Shown in pieces: positions 46,574 to 55,308 of a stretch of 64,000 nucleotides of DNA (positions within the stretch are counted from its first letter, which is position 1; every line of letters starts with the position of its first letter). Under the pieces are notes generated by a model. The model saw only the letters and a list, made by a program, of their open reading frames with translations, searched no databases and was not told where the DNA came from. Both the position numbers and the translations under genes were made by a program. The stretch spans positions 62,001 through 126,000 of the forward strand of contig JAIEMP010000009.1 in assembly GCA_019752045.1 (NCBI GenBank). Direction: 5' to 3'. Source of the stretch: Chitinophagaceae bacterium (GTDB taxonomy: Bacteria > Bacteroidota > Bacteroidia > Chitinophagales > Chitinophagaceae).

Positions 46574-46683
46574 GGCACAAGATTCAAGAGACAAGGCACA
46601 AAAGAAAACCCAAAATCCAATATCCAAAAAACAAGAACAAACTCCAACCAGCAACTCAGAACTTAGAACTTTAGAACTGACAA
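46574..46683. repeat. A-rich low-complexity intergenic repeat between convergent genes
   Basis: The gap between msrA and the convergent solute-binding gene contains degenerate tandem words, CAAGATTCAAGAGACAAGGCA, AAAATCCAATATCCAAAAAA and CTCAGAACTTAGAACTTTAG, each with near-repeats at about ten bases. Such word repeats are common between genes in this group and may mark replication slippage. No clear terminator is present. Confidence 0.45.
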
Positions 46684-48372
46684 CTAGTTCAACTTAACTT
46701 TTCTTAGTTCCAGCCAGTTTAAAGCATTTGGCTTAAAGCCTTTAACAGTGGGCTGCACAAGATGAATCACCATATCGTACCAAAGCGGAACAACAGGCGG
46801 GTTATTCATTAAAATTTGATCCATTTGCTGATACAATTGATACCGTATTGAATCATTCGGTTCTCTGTTTGATTGTTCGTACAAGGCATCAAACACCGGA
46901 TTTTGATATCGTGTATAATTCGGCGGTGCCGGATTTTTTCCATAAAACACACTCAGATAATTTTCTGCATCAGGATAATCGGCAATCCAGCTGCCACGAA
47001 AAAACAAGGCTTCGCTTTTTGATGTTTGAGTGAGCAACAAACTTTTCTGAACTACTTCTACTTTTACCGTTAAGCCAATATCCTGCAGTTGTCTTGCAAT
47101 GTAACTTCCAAGATCGGCATAGATGGGGATGGTAAGTAATTTAATCTCCGGTACATTTTGCATGGACTTAAATCCTGCCTCTTTTAATAAAGCCATTGCT
47201 TTTATCGGATTGTAATGATAGCCTTTCACAGCAACCGTATCGAAGCTTGGCAAACCCATCGGTATAAACCCACTTTCAGCAGCCGTACCAATTGAATTGC
47301 GTAAGTAGAGCATCATCTTTTTCCCGTCGAATCCATAATTAATAGCCTGACGAATTGCTTTTAATCGAAGTGGAGAATTTTTTACAATATCTTTCGTTGA
47401 ATCAACCAACATACCAATGTATTCAATGTTGAGATAAGGATGTTTGTTGAGGATGACTTTGTTTTTCCAGCTTTCTCTTAACTCTCCTTTCTTGCTGAGC
47501 ACTTCATCTTTAAACGACGGATCAATGTCATTGATGAAATGCAAACGTCCCTGTCTGAATTCTAAAAACTCAGTGGCCTTGCTGTCGAGAAAAGTTACTT
47601 TTACTCCATCCAGATAAGGAAGTTGATGACCGGCACTGTCTTTTTCAAAATAGTTGGGATTACGTACAAGAATCAACGCCTGTCCTTCTTCCCATGCTTT
47701 CAATTGAAAAGGGCCTGTGCCACATGGGTTTCTTCTGAAATCGGCACCATACATTTCAACCACTTCTTTTGGCACTACCGAACAATAAACATTACTGAGC
47801 ACACCAAGAATTTGAACAAAAGGTTTTAATAAATTGATTTGAAAAATACTGTCGTTGATGGCAACAAAACCGGTAGCAGCATCTACCCTGTTATTAAAAA
47901 TCCAGGCACCGGGGCTTGCAGTGTTCTTATCCATCAATCGTTGAAAACTATATACAACATCAGCAGCCGTCATTTTTCTCCCTTTTCCGTTTGGAAAGGC
48001 GGAATGATCATGAAAGAACACATCAGTACGCAAATGAAAAATAATACTCAACCTGTCTGCACTTACCTCCCAGCTTTTTGCAAGTGAAGGAACAATATGC
48101 AACTGATCATCCGTTTCAACCAAAGTATTATAAAGTTGATGTGTAGCCCATATAACGGATTGACTTTTTGCAAACGCAGGATCTAATGAACTGATGCCGC
48201 TTACTTCGTTGTAACGAAAAATATTCTGCTCATTCTTACGGGCCTTGCCACAGGAAAATAAAAAGAAAAAGGAAAGGATGAATACTGAGTATTGAATTGC
48301 AGTATACTTCAGTGTTAAAAAGCATTTTTGGTTAATACACTCCCCGCTGATTATTTTTTTAGCTTTCTGCAT
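46684..48372 (-). CDS. Family-5 (peptide/oligopeptide) solute-binding lipoprotein
   Basis: Extracytoplasmic binding protein of 562 residues, DppA/OppA-like. The lipobox is FFLFSCGKARK after an unusually long N-terminal region; typical motifs are ISSLDPAFAKSQ, LAKSWEVSADRLSIIFHLRTDVFFHDH, TAADVVYSFQRLMD and RNPCGTGPFQL. No ABC permease or ATPase genes are nearby, so its partner is unknown. Divergent from the M1 peptidase gene with only 39 bases between starts, so a joint role in peptide use is possible. Confidence 0.88.
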   Translation of the reverse strand: MQKAKKIISGECINQKCFLTLKYTAIQYSVFILSFFFLFSCGKARKNEQNIFRYNEVSGISSLDPAFAKSQSVIWATHQLYNTLVETDDQLHIVPSLAKSWEVSADRLSIIFHLRTDVFFHDHSAFPNGKGRKMTAADVVYSFQRLMDKNTASPGAWIFNNRVDAATGFVAINDSIFQINLLKPFVQILGVLSNVYCSVVPKEVVEMYGADFRRNPCGTGPFQLKAWEEGQALILVRNPNYFEKDSAGHQLPYLDGVKVTFLDSKATEFLEFRQGRLHFINDIDPSFKDEVLSKKGELRESWKNKVILNKHPYLNIEYIGMLVDSTKDIVKNSPLRLKAIRQAINYGFDGKKMMLYLRNSIGTAAESGFIPMGLPSFDTVAVKGYHYNPIKAMALLKEAGFKSMQNVPEIKLLTIPIYADLGSYIARQLQDIGLTVKVEVVQKSLLLTQTSKSEALFFRGSWIADYPDAENYLSVFYGKNPAPPNYTRYQNPVFDALYEQSNREPNDSIRYQLYQQMDQILMNNPPVVPLWYDMVIHLVQPTVKGFKPNALNWLELRKVKLN

Positions 48373-48397
48373 AGATAATTACTGCTAAATTTAGGCT

Positions 48398-48405
48398 CAA
48401 ATATA
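48398..48405 (-). promoter_or_regulatory. Candidate -7 box for the solute-binding protein gene
   Basis: TATATTTG on the minus strand matches TAnnTTTG perfectly, 25 bases before the ATG at 48372. The -33 element would fall inside the start of the divergent peptidase gene. On the plus strand TAAATTTA nearby is a possible -7 box for the peptidase. Confidence 0.45.
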
Positions 48406-48411
48406 GATCCG

Positions 48412-50127
48412 GTGAAAAAAAAGAATCGCACAGCCTGTTTCAGTTTTCTTCTGCTTGTGTTACTGTTTCAAACAGCAACTGTTCAATCACAATCGTTTCA
48501 TAACGGTGAGCAACTCACAAGACAGGACACTTTGCGTGGCTCCATTACTGCAGAACGTGCCTGGTGGGATGTGATTAAATATGAGCTGGCAGTAACACCC
48601 AACTTTTTAAACTTCACCATCAGCGGCAGCAATACCATCTCCTTTAAACTGGTAAAAAAGAAAGGGGCCCGTATGCAGATTGATCTGCAGGACCCATTGA
48701 TTATTGACAGTGCAATATTAAATGGTGTAGCCATGAATTTTACACAGGAAGGAAATGTATGGTATATTGAAATGCCAAAACGCAGAATGCCAAAGACGCT
48801 TACTGCAGATAAAGACCTGCATCAACTTTATTTGGTTTATCATGGTGTGCCAAAGCCTGCACTGCGTGCTCCATGGGACGGTGGCATTGTATGGAAAAAA
48901 GATAAAAATGGTAACCCATGGATTAATGTTGCATGCCAGGGTTTAGGTGCAAGTGTGTGGTGGCCATGCAAAGATCACCAGAGCGATGAACCGGATAAAG
49001 GTGTACGCATCAGTGTTACTGTACCTGATACACTTACTAATGTTTCGAACGGACGTTTACAGCAAGCAGTTGCAGACGGCAAAGGAAATAAAACATGGAC
49101 ATGGATTGTTACGCAGCCTATCAATTTATATAATGTTACAATGAATGTGGGCAAGTATGCACATTTCAGCGATACAATGCAAGGTGAAAACGGAAAACTT
49201 GATCTTGATTATTATGTGCTCGATTACAATCTTGCTAAAGCCAAAAAACATTTTGAACAGGTGAAGCCAATGCTTCGTGCTTTTGAATACTGGTTTGGTC
49301 CCTATCCTTTTTATGAAGATGGATATAAGCTGGTGGAAAGTCATCATCTCGGTATGGAACACCAAAGTGCAGTTGCTTACGGTAACGAATACATGAACGG
49401 TTATAAAGGAAACGACCTGAGCGGCTCTGGTTGGGGATTGAAATGGGATTTCATTATTGTTCATGAAAGCGGGCATGAGTGGTATGGCAACAACATCAGC
49501 ACAAAAGACATTGCAGACATGTGGGTGCATGAAGGATTTACCAACTACAGCGAAACGCTCTACATTGATTATTTGTTTGGTACTGCTGCGGGTGATGCTT
49601 ACGTACAGGGAGTTCGGCGAAATATCCAAAACGATATTCCGATTGTTGGTAAATACAATGTAAACAAAGAAGGCAGCGGCGATATGTATCCGAAAGCTGC
49701 TAACATGATTCACATGGTGCGGCAAATTATTGGAGAGAAAAGTACCTTCCGCATGTTACTTCGTGATATGAATGAAAAATACCGCCATAAAACAGTGACA
49801 AGTGCTGAGATAGAAGATTTTATTTCGAAACGTACGGGATATAACCTGAGTAAAGTGTTTGATCAATACCTGCGTACTACACAGGTGCCCACACTGGAAT
49901 ACTATATTACAACTGAAGCAGGCACACAGATTTTAAATTATCGCTGGGTAAATTGTGTAAAAGGTTTTAATATGCCCATTTTACTGCCGGGTAACAGCAA
50001 TCCAAAATATGGTTTGATGCTGGCAACTGAAAACTGGCAAAAGATGCGGACTAATTTTAAAGAAGACGAAGACATCAGTAATCTGATGGACAGAAATTTT
50101 TATGTAAATTATAAAAAGATAAAATAG
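48412..50127 (+). CDS. M1 family metallopeptidase (aminopeptidase N-like)
   Basis: Exported zinc peptidase of 571 residues with a GTG start at 48412 and a Sec signal (TACFSFLLLVLLFQTATVQSQ). The beta-rich N-terminal domain leads to the substrate-binding GMEHQSAVAYGN and the zinc motif HESGHEWYGN with the third ligand Glu in WVHEGFTNYSE. It lacks the large C-terminal helical domain of APN, as do the shorter M1 members in Bacteroidetes. It probably trims peptides in the periplasm. Confidence 0.93.
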   Translation: MKKKNRTACFSFLLLVLLFQTATVQSQSFHNGEQLTRQDTLRGSITAERAWWDVIKYELAVTPNFLNFTISGSNTISFKLVKKKGARMQIDLQDPLIIDSAILNGVAMNFTQEGNVWYIEMPKRRMPKTLTADKDLHQLYLVYHGVPKPALRAPWDGGIVWKKDKNGNPWINVACQGLGASVWWPCKDHQSDEPDKGVRISVTVPDTLTNVSNGRLQQAVADGKGNKTWTWIVTQPINLYNVTMNVGKYAHFSDTMQGENGKLDLDYYVLDYNLAKAKKHFEQVKPMLRAFEYWFGPYPFYEDGYKLVESHHLGMEHQSAVAYGNEYMNGYKGNDLSGSGWGLKWDFIIVHESGHEWYGNNISTKDIADMWVHEGFTNYSETLYIDYLFGTAAGDAYVQGVRRNIQNDIPIVGKYNVNKEGSGDMYPKAANMIHMVRQIIGEKSTFRMLLRDMNEKYRHKTVTSAEIEDFISKRTGYNLSKVFDQYLRTTQVPTLEYYITTEAGTQILNYRWVNCVKGFNMPILLPGNSNPKYGLMLATENWQKMRTNFKEDEDISNLMDRNFYVNYKKIK

Positions 50128-50239
50128 TTGAAAAAAGATTTATGATATAAGGTTTAAGGCATAAGGAAAAACATGCACCGATCAATACTTTCTAAGCTTA
50201 CCTTTAACCCTAAACCTTTTGCCATTAACCTTAAATTGA
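50128..50239. repeat. Degenerate inverted repeat upstream of the flippase gene
   Basis: Words AAGGTTTAAGGCATAAGG and, inverted, CTTTAACCCTAAACCTTTTG and ATTAACCTTAAA lie between the peptidase and flippase genes. This is an imperfect palindromic arrangement of TTAAGG-type words rather than a coding or clear promoter region. Confidence 0.45.
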
Positions 50240-51748
50240 ATGGGACAAATCAGGAAACAAGCCATTATCTCCAGTATTGTTATTTATATTGGCTTTTTTG
50301 TTGGTTTTATTAATACCTGGCTCTTTACCAAGAACGGGATTTTTTTACCCGAAGAATATGCACTGACCCGTTTGTTTTTTGATGTAGGGCAAATTATGTA
50401 CGCTGTTGCCAGTCTTGGTTCCATCTCAGTCATTTATAAATTCTTCCCTTATTATAAAGATAACCTTGCACCTGAAGAAAATGATTTGGCAACATGGGTA
50501 CTTGTTACATCACTGATTGGTTTTTTGCTGGTGATTATTGGCGGATTGATATTTGAACCGCTGATTGTGCAAAAATTTTCGGGCCGCTCACCATTGTTTG
50601 TAAACTATTATAAATGGGTGTTCCCGTTTGGGTTAGGACTTTTATTGTTTACGCTTTTAGAAACACTGAGTAATAATGCAAGAAAAACCATCTACCCTTC
50701 TTTTCTCCGTGAAACGGGTTTTAGATTAATCACTACTCTACTGATTGTATTGTTCCTGTTTAACACAATCAGCTTTGATCTGTTCATCAAACTATTTGCA
50801 TTCAGTTTTCTAGTCACCGCTTTTTTACTTGCTATTTCACTGGTTAAAAACGGACATCTGCCATTCACTTTCAAGATGAGCCGGGTAACAAAAAAATTTA
50901 AAACAAAAATGCTTACACTGGCCGGCTTTGTTTTTTCCGGACAGGTGATTTACATTTTAGCGCAAGTGATGGACAGTATTTTTATTGCCAGTTTAATGGG
51001 TTTGATCCCAACCGGCATTTTTGCACTTTCCTCCTATATCGCCAACCTCATTCAAATTCCGCAACGTAGTATGATTTCGATTACGTTACCTGCATTGTCG
51101 CAAGCATGGAAAGATAAAAACATGCATGAGATTGAACGTATATACAAGCGATCATCCATTAATCTGTTGCTGGCTGCGTTATTTATCTTTGGAGGAATTT
51201 GGCTCAATATTGAAGAAGCATTTCGTTTGCTTGATATTCAATCTGAATATACAACGGGATTAACCGTGATCTTTATCCTGAGTATTTCACGGATTATTGA
51301 TGCGGGTACTGGAGTTAATTCGCAGATTCTGATGACATCCACCCAATGGAAGTTTGAATTTTTAACAGGTGTATTGCTCTTATCAATTAGTTTACCGCTG
51401 AACTATGTGTTGATCAAAAAATTTGAAATTGAAGGAAGTGCTTATGCAAATCTCATATCGTTCAGCATATATAATCTCATTCGTTATTTTTTTCTTTGGA
51501 AGCGTTTTCAACTGCAACCGTTCAGCAGTAAAACAGTATTCAGTATTGTTACTGCGGTTGCAGCTTACTTCATCAGTTTCTATCTTTTTCAGGAAATGAG
51601 CGGATGGATGGGCATTATTCTGCGAAGCGCAGTATTCACCATTCTATTCTTCAGCAGCATCTTTGCATTCAAGCTTACACCTGATGCGATGCAGTTGTTA
51701 GACATAGCGAAGAAACGTTTCAAGCCCCCATCCCCTAAAGGGGAGTAA
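50240..51748 (+). CDS. Polysaccharide/oligosaccharide flippase (Wzx/MATE-like)
   Basis: Inner-membrane export protein of 502 residues with about 14 hydrophobic segments, belonging to the polysaccharide transporter branch of the MOP superfamily (GQIRKQAIISSIVIYIGFFV at the start, repeated six-helix halves). It probably flips lipid-linked glycans. No glycosyltransferases are nearby, so the substrate is unknown. The last eight residues, PPSPKGE and the stop, come from a copy of the CCCC-hairpin repeat at 51724-51745, so its natural C-terminus was replaced or extended by the repeat. Confidence 0.85.
   Translation: MGQIRKQAIISSIVIYIGFFVGFINTWLFTKNGIFLPEEYALTRLFFDVGQIMYAVASLGSISVIYKFFPYYKDNLAPEENDLATWVLVTSLIGFLLVIIGGLIFEPLIVQKFSGRSPLFVNYYKWVFPFGLGLLLFTLLETLSNNARKTIYPSFLRETGFRLITTLLIVLFLFNTISFDLFIKLFAFSFLVTAFLLAISLVKNGHLPFTFKMSRVTKKFKTKMLTLAGFVFSGQVIYILAQVMDSIFIASLMGLIPTGIFALSSYIANLIQIPQRSMISITLPALSQAWKDKNMHEIERIYKRSSINLLLAALFIFGGIWLNIEEAFRLLDIQSEYTTGLTVIFILSISRIIDAGTGVNSQILMTSTQWKFEFLTGVLLLSISLPLNYVLIKKFEIEGSAYANLISFSIYNLIRYFFLWKRFQLQPFSSKTVFSIVTAVAAYFISFYLFQEMSGWMGIILRSAVFTILFFSSIFAFKLTPDAMQLLDIAKKRFKPPSPKGE
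51724..51745. repeat. CTCCCC-hairpin repeat forming the flippase C-terminus
   Basis: Minus-strand form CTCCCCTTTAGGGGATGGGG. The hairpin CCCCT/AGGGG followed by a G-run matches the copy in hisH at 52764-52786 over 19 bases. On the plus strand it encodes PPSPKGE and the stop follows at once. Confidence 0.75.
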
Positions 51749-51760
51749 TACAATCCCCGA

Positions 51761-52486
51761 CTATGAGTTAAATCGTTTCAACTCATTCAACGTTATTCTT
51801 CCTTCATAAATGGCTTTACCGATGATAACACCGTTGCAGCCGATCTCAGCTAATTCATCCAGATCTTGCATGGAACTTACGCCGCCGCTGGCAATGAAAT
51901 GCAGTTGAGGAAATTTTTGAATGATGTTTTTGTAGAGTTCTGTTGATGGACCTTCGAGTCGACCATCCTTACTTACATCAGTGCAGAAGATCTGCTGCAC
52001 AGCATGATTGATATATTTTTCAATAAAATCGTAGATCCAGATATCAGTTGTTTCCAACCAACCGCCAACAGCAATTTTTTCATTCTTTACATCCGCACCT
52101 AATAAAAATTTCGCTGCGCCAAACTGTTGCAGCCACGATACAAACGTTGCTTCATCTTTCACCGCAATGCTGCCAACTGTTGCCAATGCAGCTCCGGAAT
52201 TGAACACAATGTTTACATCTTCTGCTTTTTTAATACCGCCGCCAAAGTCAATTACCAATGAAGTCTTACCTGCAATCGTCTCCAGCACTTTCCAGTTTTT
52301 AACTGCACCGGCTTTTGCACCATCCAGATCAACTAAGTGCAAACGCTGCAAACCTGCATCTTCAAATTCCTTTGCTACTTCTAAAGGATGTTCGTTGTAA
52401 ATTTTCTTTTGTGAATAGTCGCCTTCAGTTAAACGTACACATTTACCGTCTATAATGTCAATGGCTGGTATTATCTGCATTCTCAA
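51761..52486 (-). CDS. hisA: Phosphoribosylformimino-5-aminoimidazole carboxamide ribotide isomerase
   Basis: Amadori isomerase of histidine biosynthesis, 241 residues, (beta-alpha)8 barrel. The catalytic Asp pair is visible in IPAIDIIDGKCVRLTEGDY and CTDVSKDGRLEGPS; HLVDLDGAK, FGGGI and ASGGVSSMQDL are phosphate-binding signatures. It follows hisH by 22 bases and closes the trp-his transcript. hisF and the other his genes are not in the window; the next gene is convergent. Confidence 0.96.
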   Translation of the reverse strand: MRMQIIPAIDIIDGKCVRLTEGDYSQKKIYNEHPLEVAKEFEDAGLQRLHLVDLDGAKAGAVKNWKVLETIAGKTSLVIDFGGGIKKAEDVNIVFNSGAALATVGSIAVKDEATFVSWLQQFGAAKFLLGADVKNEKIAVGGWLETTDIWIYDFIEKYINHAVQQIFCTDVSKDGRLEGPSTELYKNIIQKFPQLHFIASGGVSSMQDLDELAEIGCNGVIIGKAIYEGRITLNELKRFNS

Positions 52487-52508
52487 TTATGAATTATTCA
52501 ATTATCAA

Positions 52509-53102
52509 TTACAAGTCAAGAAAGTTTTTGAGTATCATATCTCCCACCTTCGCACTTTTCTCCGTATGAAACTGCACACCATAAAAATTATCTTTCTGCA
52601 CCGCACTTGCATATTCCAATCCGTAGTTTGATGTTGCAATGCAATATGGATTCATTTCTGCATAATAACTATGTACATAATAGATATAACTATGTTCAGG
52701 TACATCTTTAAACAGATTGGTTTTCAAATTGTAAATATCATTCCAACCAACCTGCGGCACTTTGCCCCCATCCCCTAAAGGGGGGCGAAACAAACGAACC
52801 TTCGCAGGAATAATACCCAGGCATTCCGTATCACTTTCTTCGGAATGTTCAAACAGCAACTGCATACCCACACAAATACCCAACACAGGTTGCTTTAATT
52901 GTTTGATCACTACATCCAAACCTTTTTCCTTCAAACTATCCATAGCACTGCGTGCAGCACCTACACCGGGGAAGATCACTTTGTCTGCAGCAAACAATTC
53001 TTCTTTATCATCCGTCACTTTTGCATCAACACCTAAACGTTCCAATGCAAACAGCACCGACTGAATATTTCCGGCGTTGTATTTTACGATTGCTAAATTC
53101 AT
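52509..53102 (-). CDS. hisH: Imidazole glycerol phosphate synthase, glutaminase subunit
   Basis: Class I glutamine amidotransferase that feeds ammonia to HisF. 197 residues; the oxyanion motif FPGVGAARSAM, nucleophile Cys77 in LGICVGMQLL and the His/Glu of QFHTEKS are intact. Residues 107-114 (PPLGDGGK) interrupt the usual KVRLF-(K)VPQVGWN stretch and are encoded by a palindromic repeat. HisF is absent from the neighbourhood, although HisH works only with it. It follows trpA with a palindromic element between. Confidence 0.95.
   Translation of the reverse strand: MNLAIVKYNAGNIQSVLFALERLGVDAKVTDDKEELFAADKVIFPGVGAARSAMDSLKEKGLDVVIKQLKQPVLGICVGMQLLFEHSEESDTECLGIIPAKVRLFRPPLGDGGKVPQVGWNDIYNLKTNLFKDVPEHSYIYYVHSYYAEMNPYCIATSNYGLEYASAVQKDNFYGVQFHTEKSAKVGDMILKNFLDL
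52764..52786. repeat. CTCCCC-hairpin repeat inserted in frame in hisH
   Basis: Minus-strand form GCCCCCCTTTAGGGGATGGG. The hairpin CCCCT/AGGGG plus G-run matches the flippase copy. It encodes about eight residues (107-114) between beta strands of HisH, where the family has none. Confidence 0.75.
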
Positions 53103-53122
53103 AGTACCTTTCTTTGTCGCTC

Positions 53123-53218
53123 ATTGTCTGAACTGGGATAAGTGTGATGTTTGGGATTGATGAGATTGAAACTCATCTCAAATATCTCATCAATCCTATA
53201 AATCACAGTTCAGACAAT
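53123..53218. repeat. Solo GTCTGAAC palindromic element at the trpA stop codon
   Basis: 96 bases with perfect 13-base ends ATTGTCTGAACTG (53123-53135) and CAGTTCAGACAAT (53206-53218), and a perfect inner pair GGATTGATGAGAT (53154-53166) / ATCTCATCAATCC (53184-53196). The trpA stop TGA lies within the GTCTGAAC end. GGAT words recur about every 10 bases. It is the same family as the ends enclosing the GxxExxY gene at 60340-60843. Confidence 0.8.
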
Positions 53219-53977
53219 TGCTTTCAAAAATTTCTTTGTTGTTTCACTCACATCCGTTGCATTCTCCAATGCCTTGATATATGCCGTACCAATAATTGCT
53301 CCATTAGCATTTGCACAAGCCGCATCAAATGTTTGTTTGTCCTTAATACCGAAACCAACTAATACAGGATTCTTTAGCTGCATTGCTTTTAATTTTTGCA
53401 GATAAGCATTTACATCGGTCATGTTCTTATCACTGCCTGTTGTAGAAGAAGATGAAACCGCATATAAAAAGCCAGTGCTTAAACTGTCTAATTTTTTAAT
53501 CCGTTCATCACTTGTTTCCGGTGTAACAAGGAAAATAAAATCAAGACCGTATTGTTTGATGATTGCACCATACTCTGTTTCAAATTCATACTCCGGTAAA
53601 TCAGGTAAAATCAACCCATCCACACCAACATCCGCTGCCTCTTTACAAAAACGCTCAAAGCCATATTGCAACACCGGGTTCATATAACCCATTAAAATGA
53701 TGGGCACATTAATTTCTTTCCGTGCATCTTTTAATTGCGCAAACAATGTTTCAATCGTCATGGCATTTGCCAAAGCAACTAAACCACTGTTTTGTATCAC
53801 CGGACCATCCGCCAACGGATCACTATAAGGCATTCCTAACTCAATTAAGTCGGCACCATTTTCCTGTAATGCTTTCAGTACTTCCAATGTGCTGTTCAAC
53901 TTCGGATAGCCTGCAGTGCAGTACACGTTCAATACACGATTGCTTTTCTTTTGAAATAAATCTTTTATTCTGCTCAT
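53210..53977 (-). CDS. trpA: Tryptophan synthase alpha chain
   Basis: Cleaves indole-3-glycerol phosphate to indole, which is channelled to TrpB. About 255 residues; the catalytic Glu is in IELGMPYSDPLADGPVIQ and the Asp in LILPDLPEYE; VTPETSDERI and VGFGIKDK are also typical. I choose the ATG at 53977 (MSRIKDLF), as in other family members; the ATG at 53989 lies in the neighbouring repeat. The stop codon is part of the GTCTGAAC element (53210-53218). Confidence 0.96.
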   Translation of the reverse strand: MSRIKDLFQKKSNRVLNVYCTAGYPKLNSTLEVLKALQENGADLIELGMPYSDPLADGPVIQNSGLVALANAMTIETLFAQLKDARKEINVPIILMGYMNPVLQYGFERFCKEAADVGVDGLILPDLPEYEFETEYGAIIKQYGLDFIFLVTPETSDERIKKLDSLSTGFLYAVSSSSTTGSDKNMTDVNAYLQKLKAMQLKNPVLVGFGIKDKQTFDAACANANGAIIGTAYIKALENATDVSETTKKFLKAIV

Positions 53978-53985
53978 AAATTTTA

Positions 53986-54038
53986 CCACGGAGACACAGA
54001 GAGCACGGAGATACTCTGTGTCTCCGTGCCTCTGTGGT
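53986..54038. repeat. CCACGGAGACACAGAG palindromic repeat between trpB and trpA
   Basis: Perfect 15-base arms CACGGAGACACAGAG (53987-54001) and CTCTGTGTCTCCGTG (54014-54028) with a 12-base loop, plus an outer CCAC/GTGG. It fills the trpB-trpA gap. Related sequences lie at 57600-57640, 58451-58507, 59302-59340, 10194-10268 and 23345-23405. Confidence 0.75.
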
Positions 54039-54042
54039 TAAC

Positions 54043-55230
54043 TTATAAATGTTTCATGTATGTCGCCAGATCCTTATCCCCTCTTCCACTCAAACAAATA
54101 ATCACCTGATCGTCTTCTTTAAATTTATAATGATGTAATACCGCAAACGCATGCGCTGTTTCCAACGCCGGAATAATTCCTTCCAGCTTGCTCACTTCAA
54201 ACGCAGCCGCTAATGCTTCATCATCCGTTGCACTTAAAAATATTCCACGACCACTCTCAAATAAATTCGCATGCATCGGACCAATTCCGGGATAATCCAA
54301 ACCCGCCGAAATACTATGTGGCTCCACCACCTGTCCATCTGCAGTTTGCATCAATAAACTTTTACTGCCATGCAAAATGCCGGGCTTGCCGAGTTGTGTT
54401 GTAGCAGCACTCAATCCACTGTTCACACCATGTCCGGCAGCTTCTACAGCAATCAACTGTACACTCAATTCATCTAAGAAATGATAGAACGCACCGGCTG
54501 CATTACTGCCACCACCAACACATGCCATTACATGTGTTGGTAATTCTTTGCCTGTATGTTCTTTTAACTGCCAACGCATTTCTTCGCTGATCACACTCTG
54601 AAATTTCGCCACCATATCCGGATATGGGTGCGGACCAACCACGCTGCCGATGATATAATGTGTATCGTTGGGATGATTGATCCAGTCACGAATGGCTTCA
54701 TTCGTAGCATCCTTTAATGTTTTACTTCCGCTTGTTGCAGGAATCACTGTTGCACCCAGCATTTTCATACGAGCCACATTCGGTGCCTGGCGTTCAATAT
54801 CTTTTTCGCCCATGTACACAATGCACTCAACACCTTTCAACGCACACACCGTTGCAGTTGCCACACCATGTTGCCCCGCACCTGTTTCTGCAATAATGCG
54901 TTTTTTACCTAAACGTTCAGCCAGCAAAATTTGCCCTACCGTATTATTGATCTTATGTGCACCGGTATGACAAAGATCTTCCCGCTTCAACCAGATATTG
55001 GTGTTGAATTGCTTGCTCAACCGCTTTGCATAAAATAACGGTGTCGGACGACCGACATAATCTTTTAGCAATCCCCTGAACTCTTTTTGAAAAGCAGCAT
55101 CGCTCATAATATCGAGGTAACGGCTCTGGAGTTCCTCCACATTGCGATGCAGCATTTCCGGGATATACGCCCCACCGAATTTTCCGTAATAACCTTGCAA
55201 AGAAGGTTTTTGATATGTTGTTTCCATCAT
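54043..55230 (-). CDS. trpB: Tryptophan synthase beta chain
   Basis: PLP enzyme that condenses indole with serine. About 395 residues. The PLP lysine is in LCHTGAHKINNTVGQ; other signatures are YYGKFGGAYIPEML, GAGQHGVATAT, ACVGGGSNAAG and CLSGRGDKDL. The start at 55230 (MMETTYQKP) fits the family better than the ATG at 55266. The usual partner trpA follows. The gene immediately upstream is a foreign-looking insertion, so trpB depends on read-through of it. Confidence 0.96.
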   Translation of the reverse strand: MMETTYQKPSLQGYYGKFGGAYIPEMLHRNVEELQSRYLDIMSDAAFQKEFRGLLKDYVGRPTPLFYAKRLSKQFNTNIWLKREDLCHTGAHKINNTVGQILLAERLGKKRIIAETGAGQHGVATATVCALKGVECIVYMGEKDIERQAPNVARMKMLGATVIPATSGSKTLKDATNEAIRDWINHPNDTHYIIGSVVGPHPYPDMVAKFQSVISEEMRWQLKEHTGKELPTHVMACVGGGSNAAGAFYHFLDELSVQLIAVEAAGHGVNSGLSAATTQLGKPGILHGSKSLLMQTADGQVVEPHSISAGLDYPGIGPMHANLFESGRGIFLSATDDEALAAAFEVSKLEGIIPALETAHAFAVLHHYKFKEDDQVIICLSGRGDKDLATYMKHL

Positions 55231-55308
55231 TTTATATTTTTTATGATACCAGCTTTTGTTTTCCATGGCATCAACTGTTGCGTCGCAATCCTTTCATCGG
55301 TTGTACAC

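Noticed and set aside
49126-49725. 199-codon minus-strand frame inside the M1 peptidase gene
   Set aside because: Antisense to the zinc-motif region of a clear peptidase; no signal or domain of its own.
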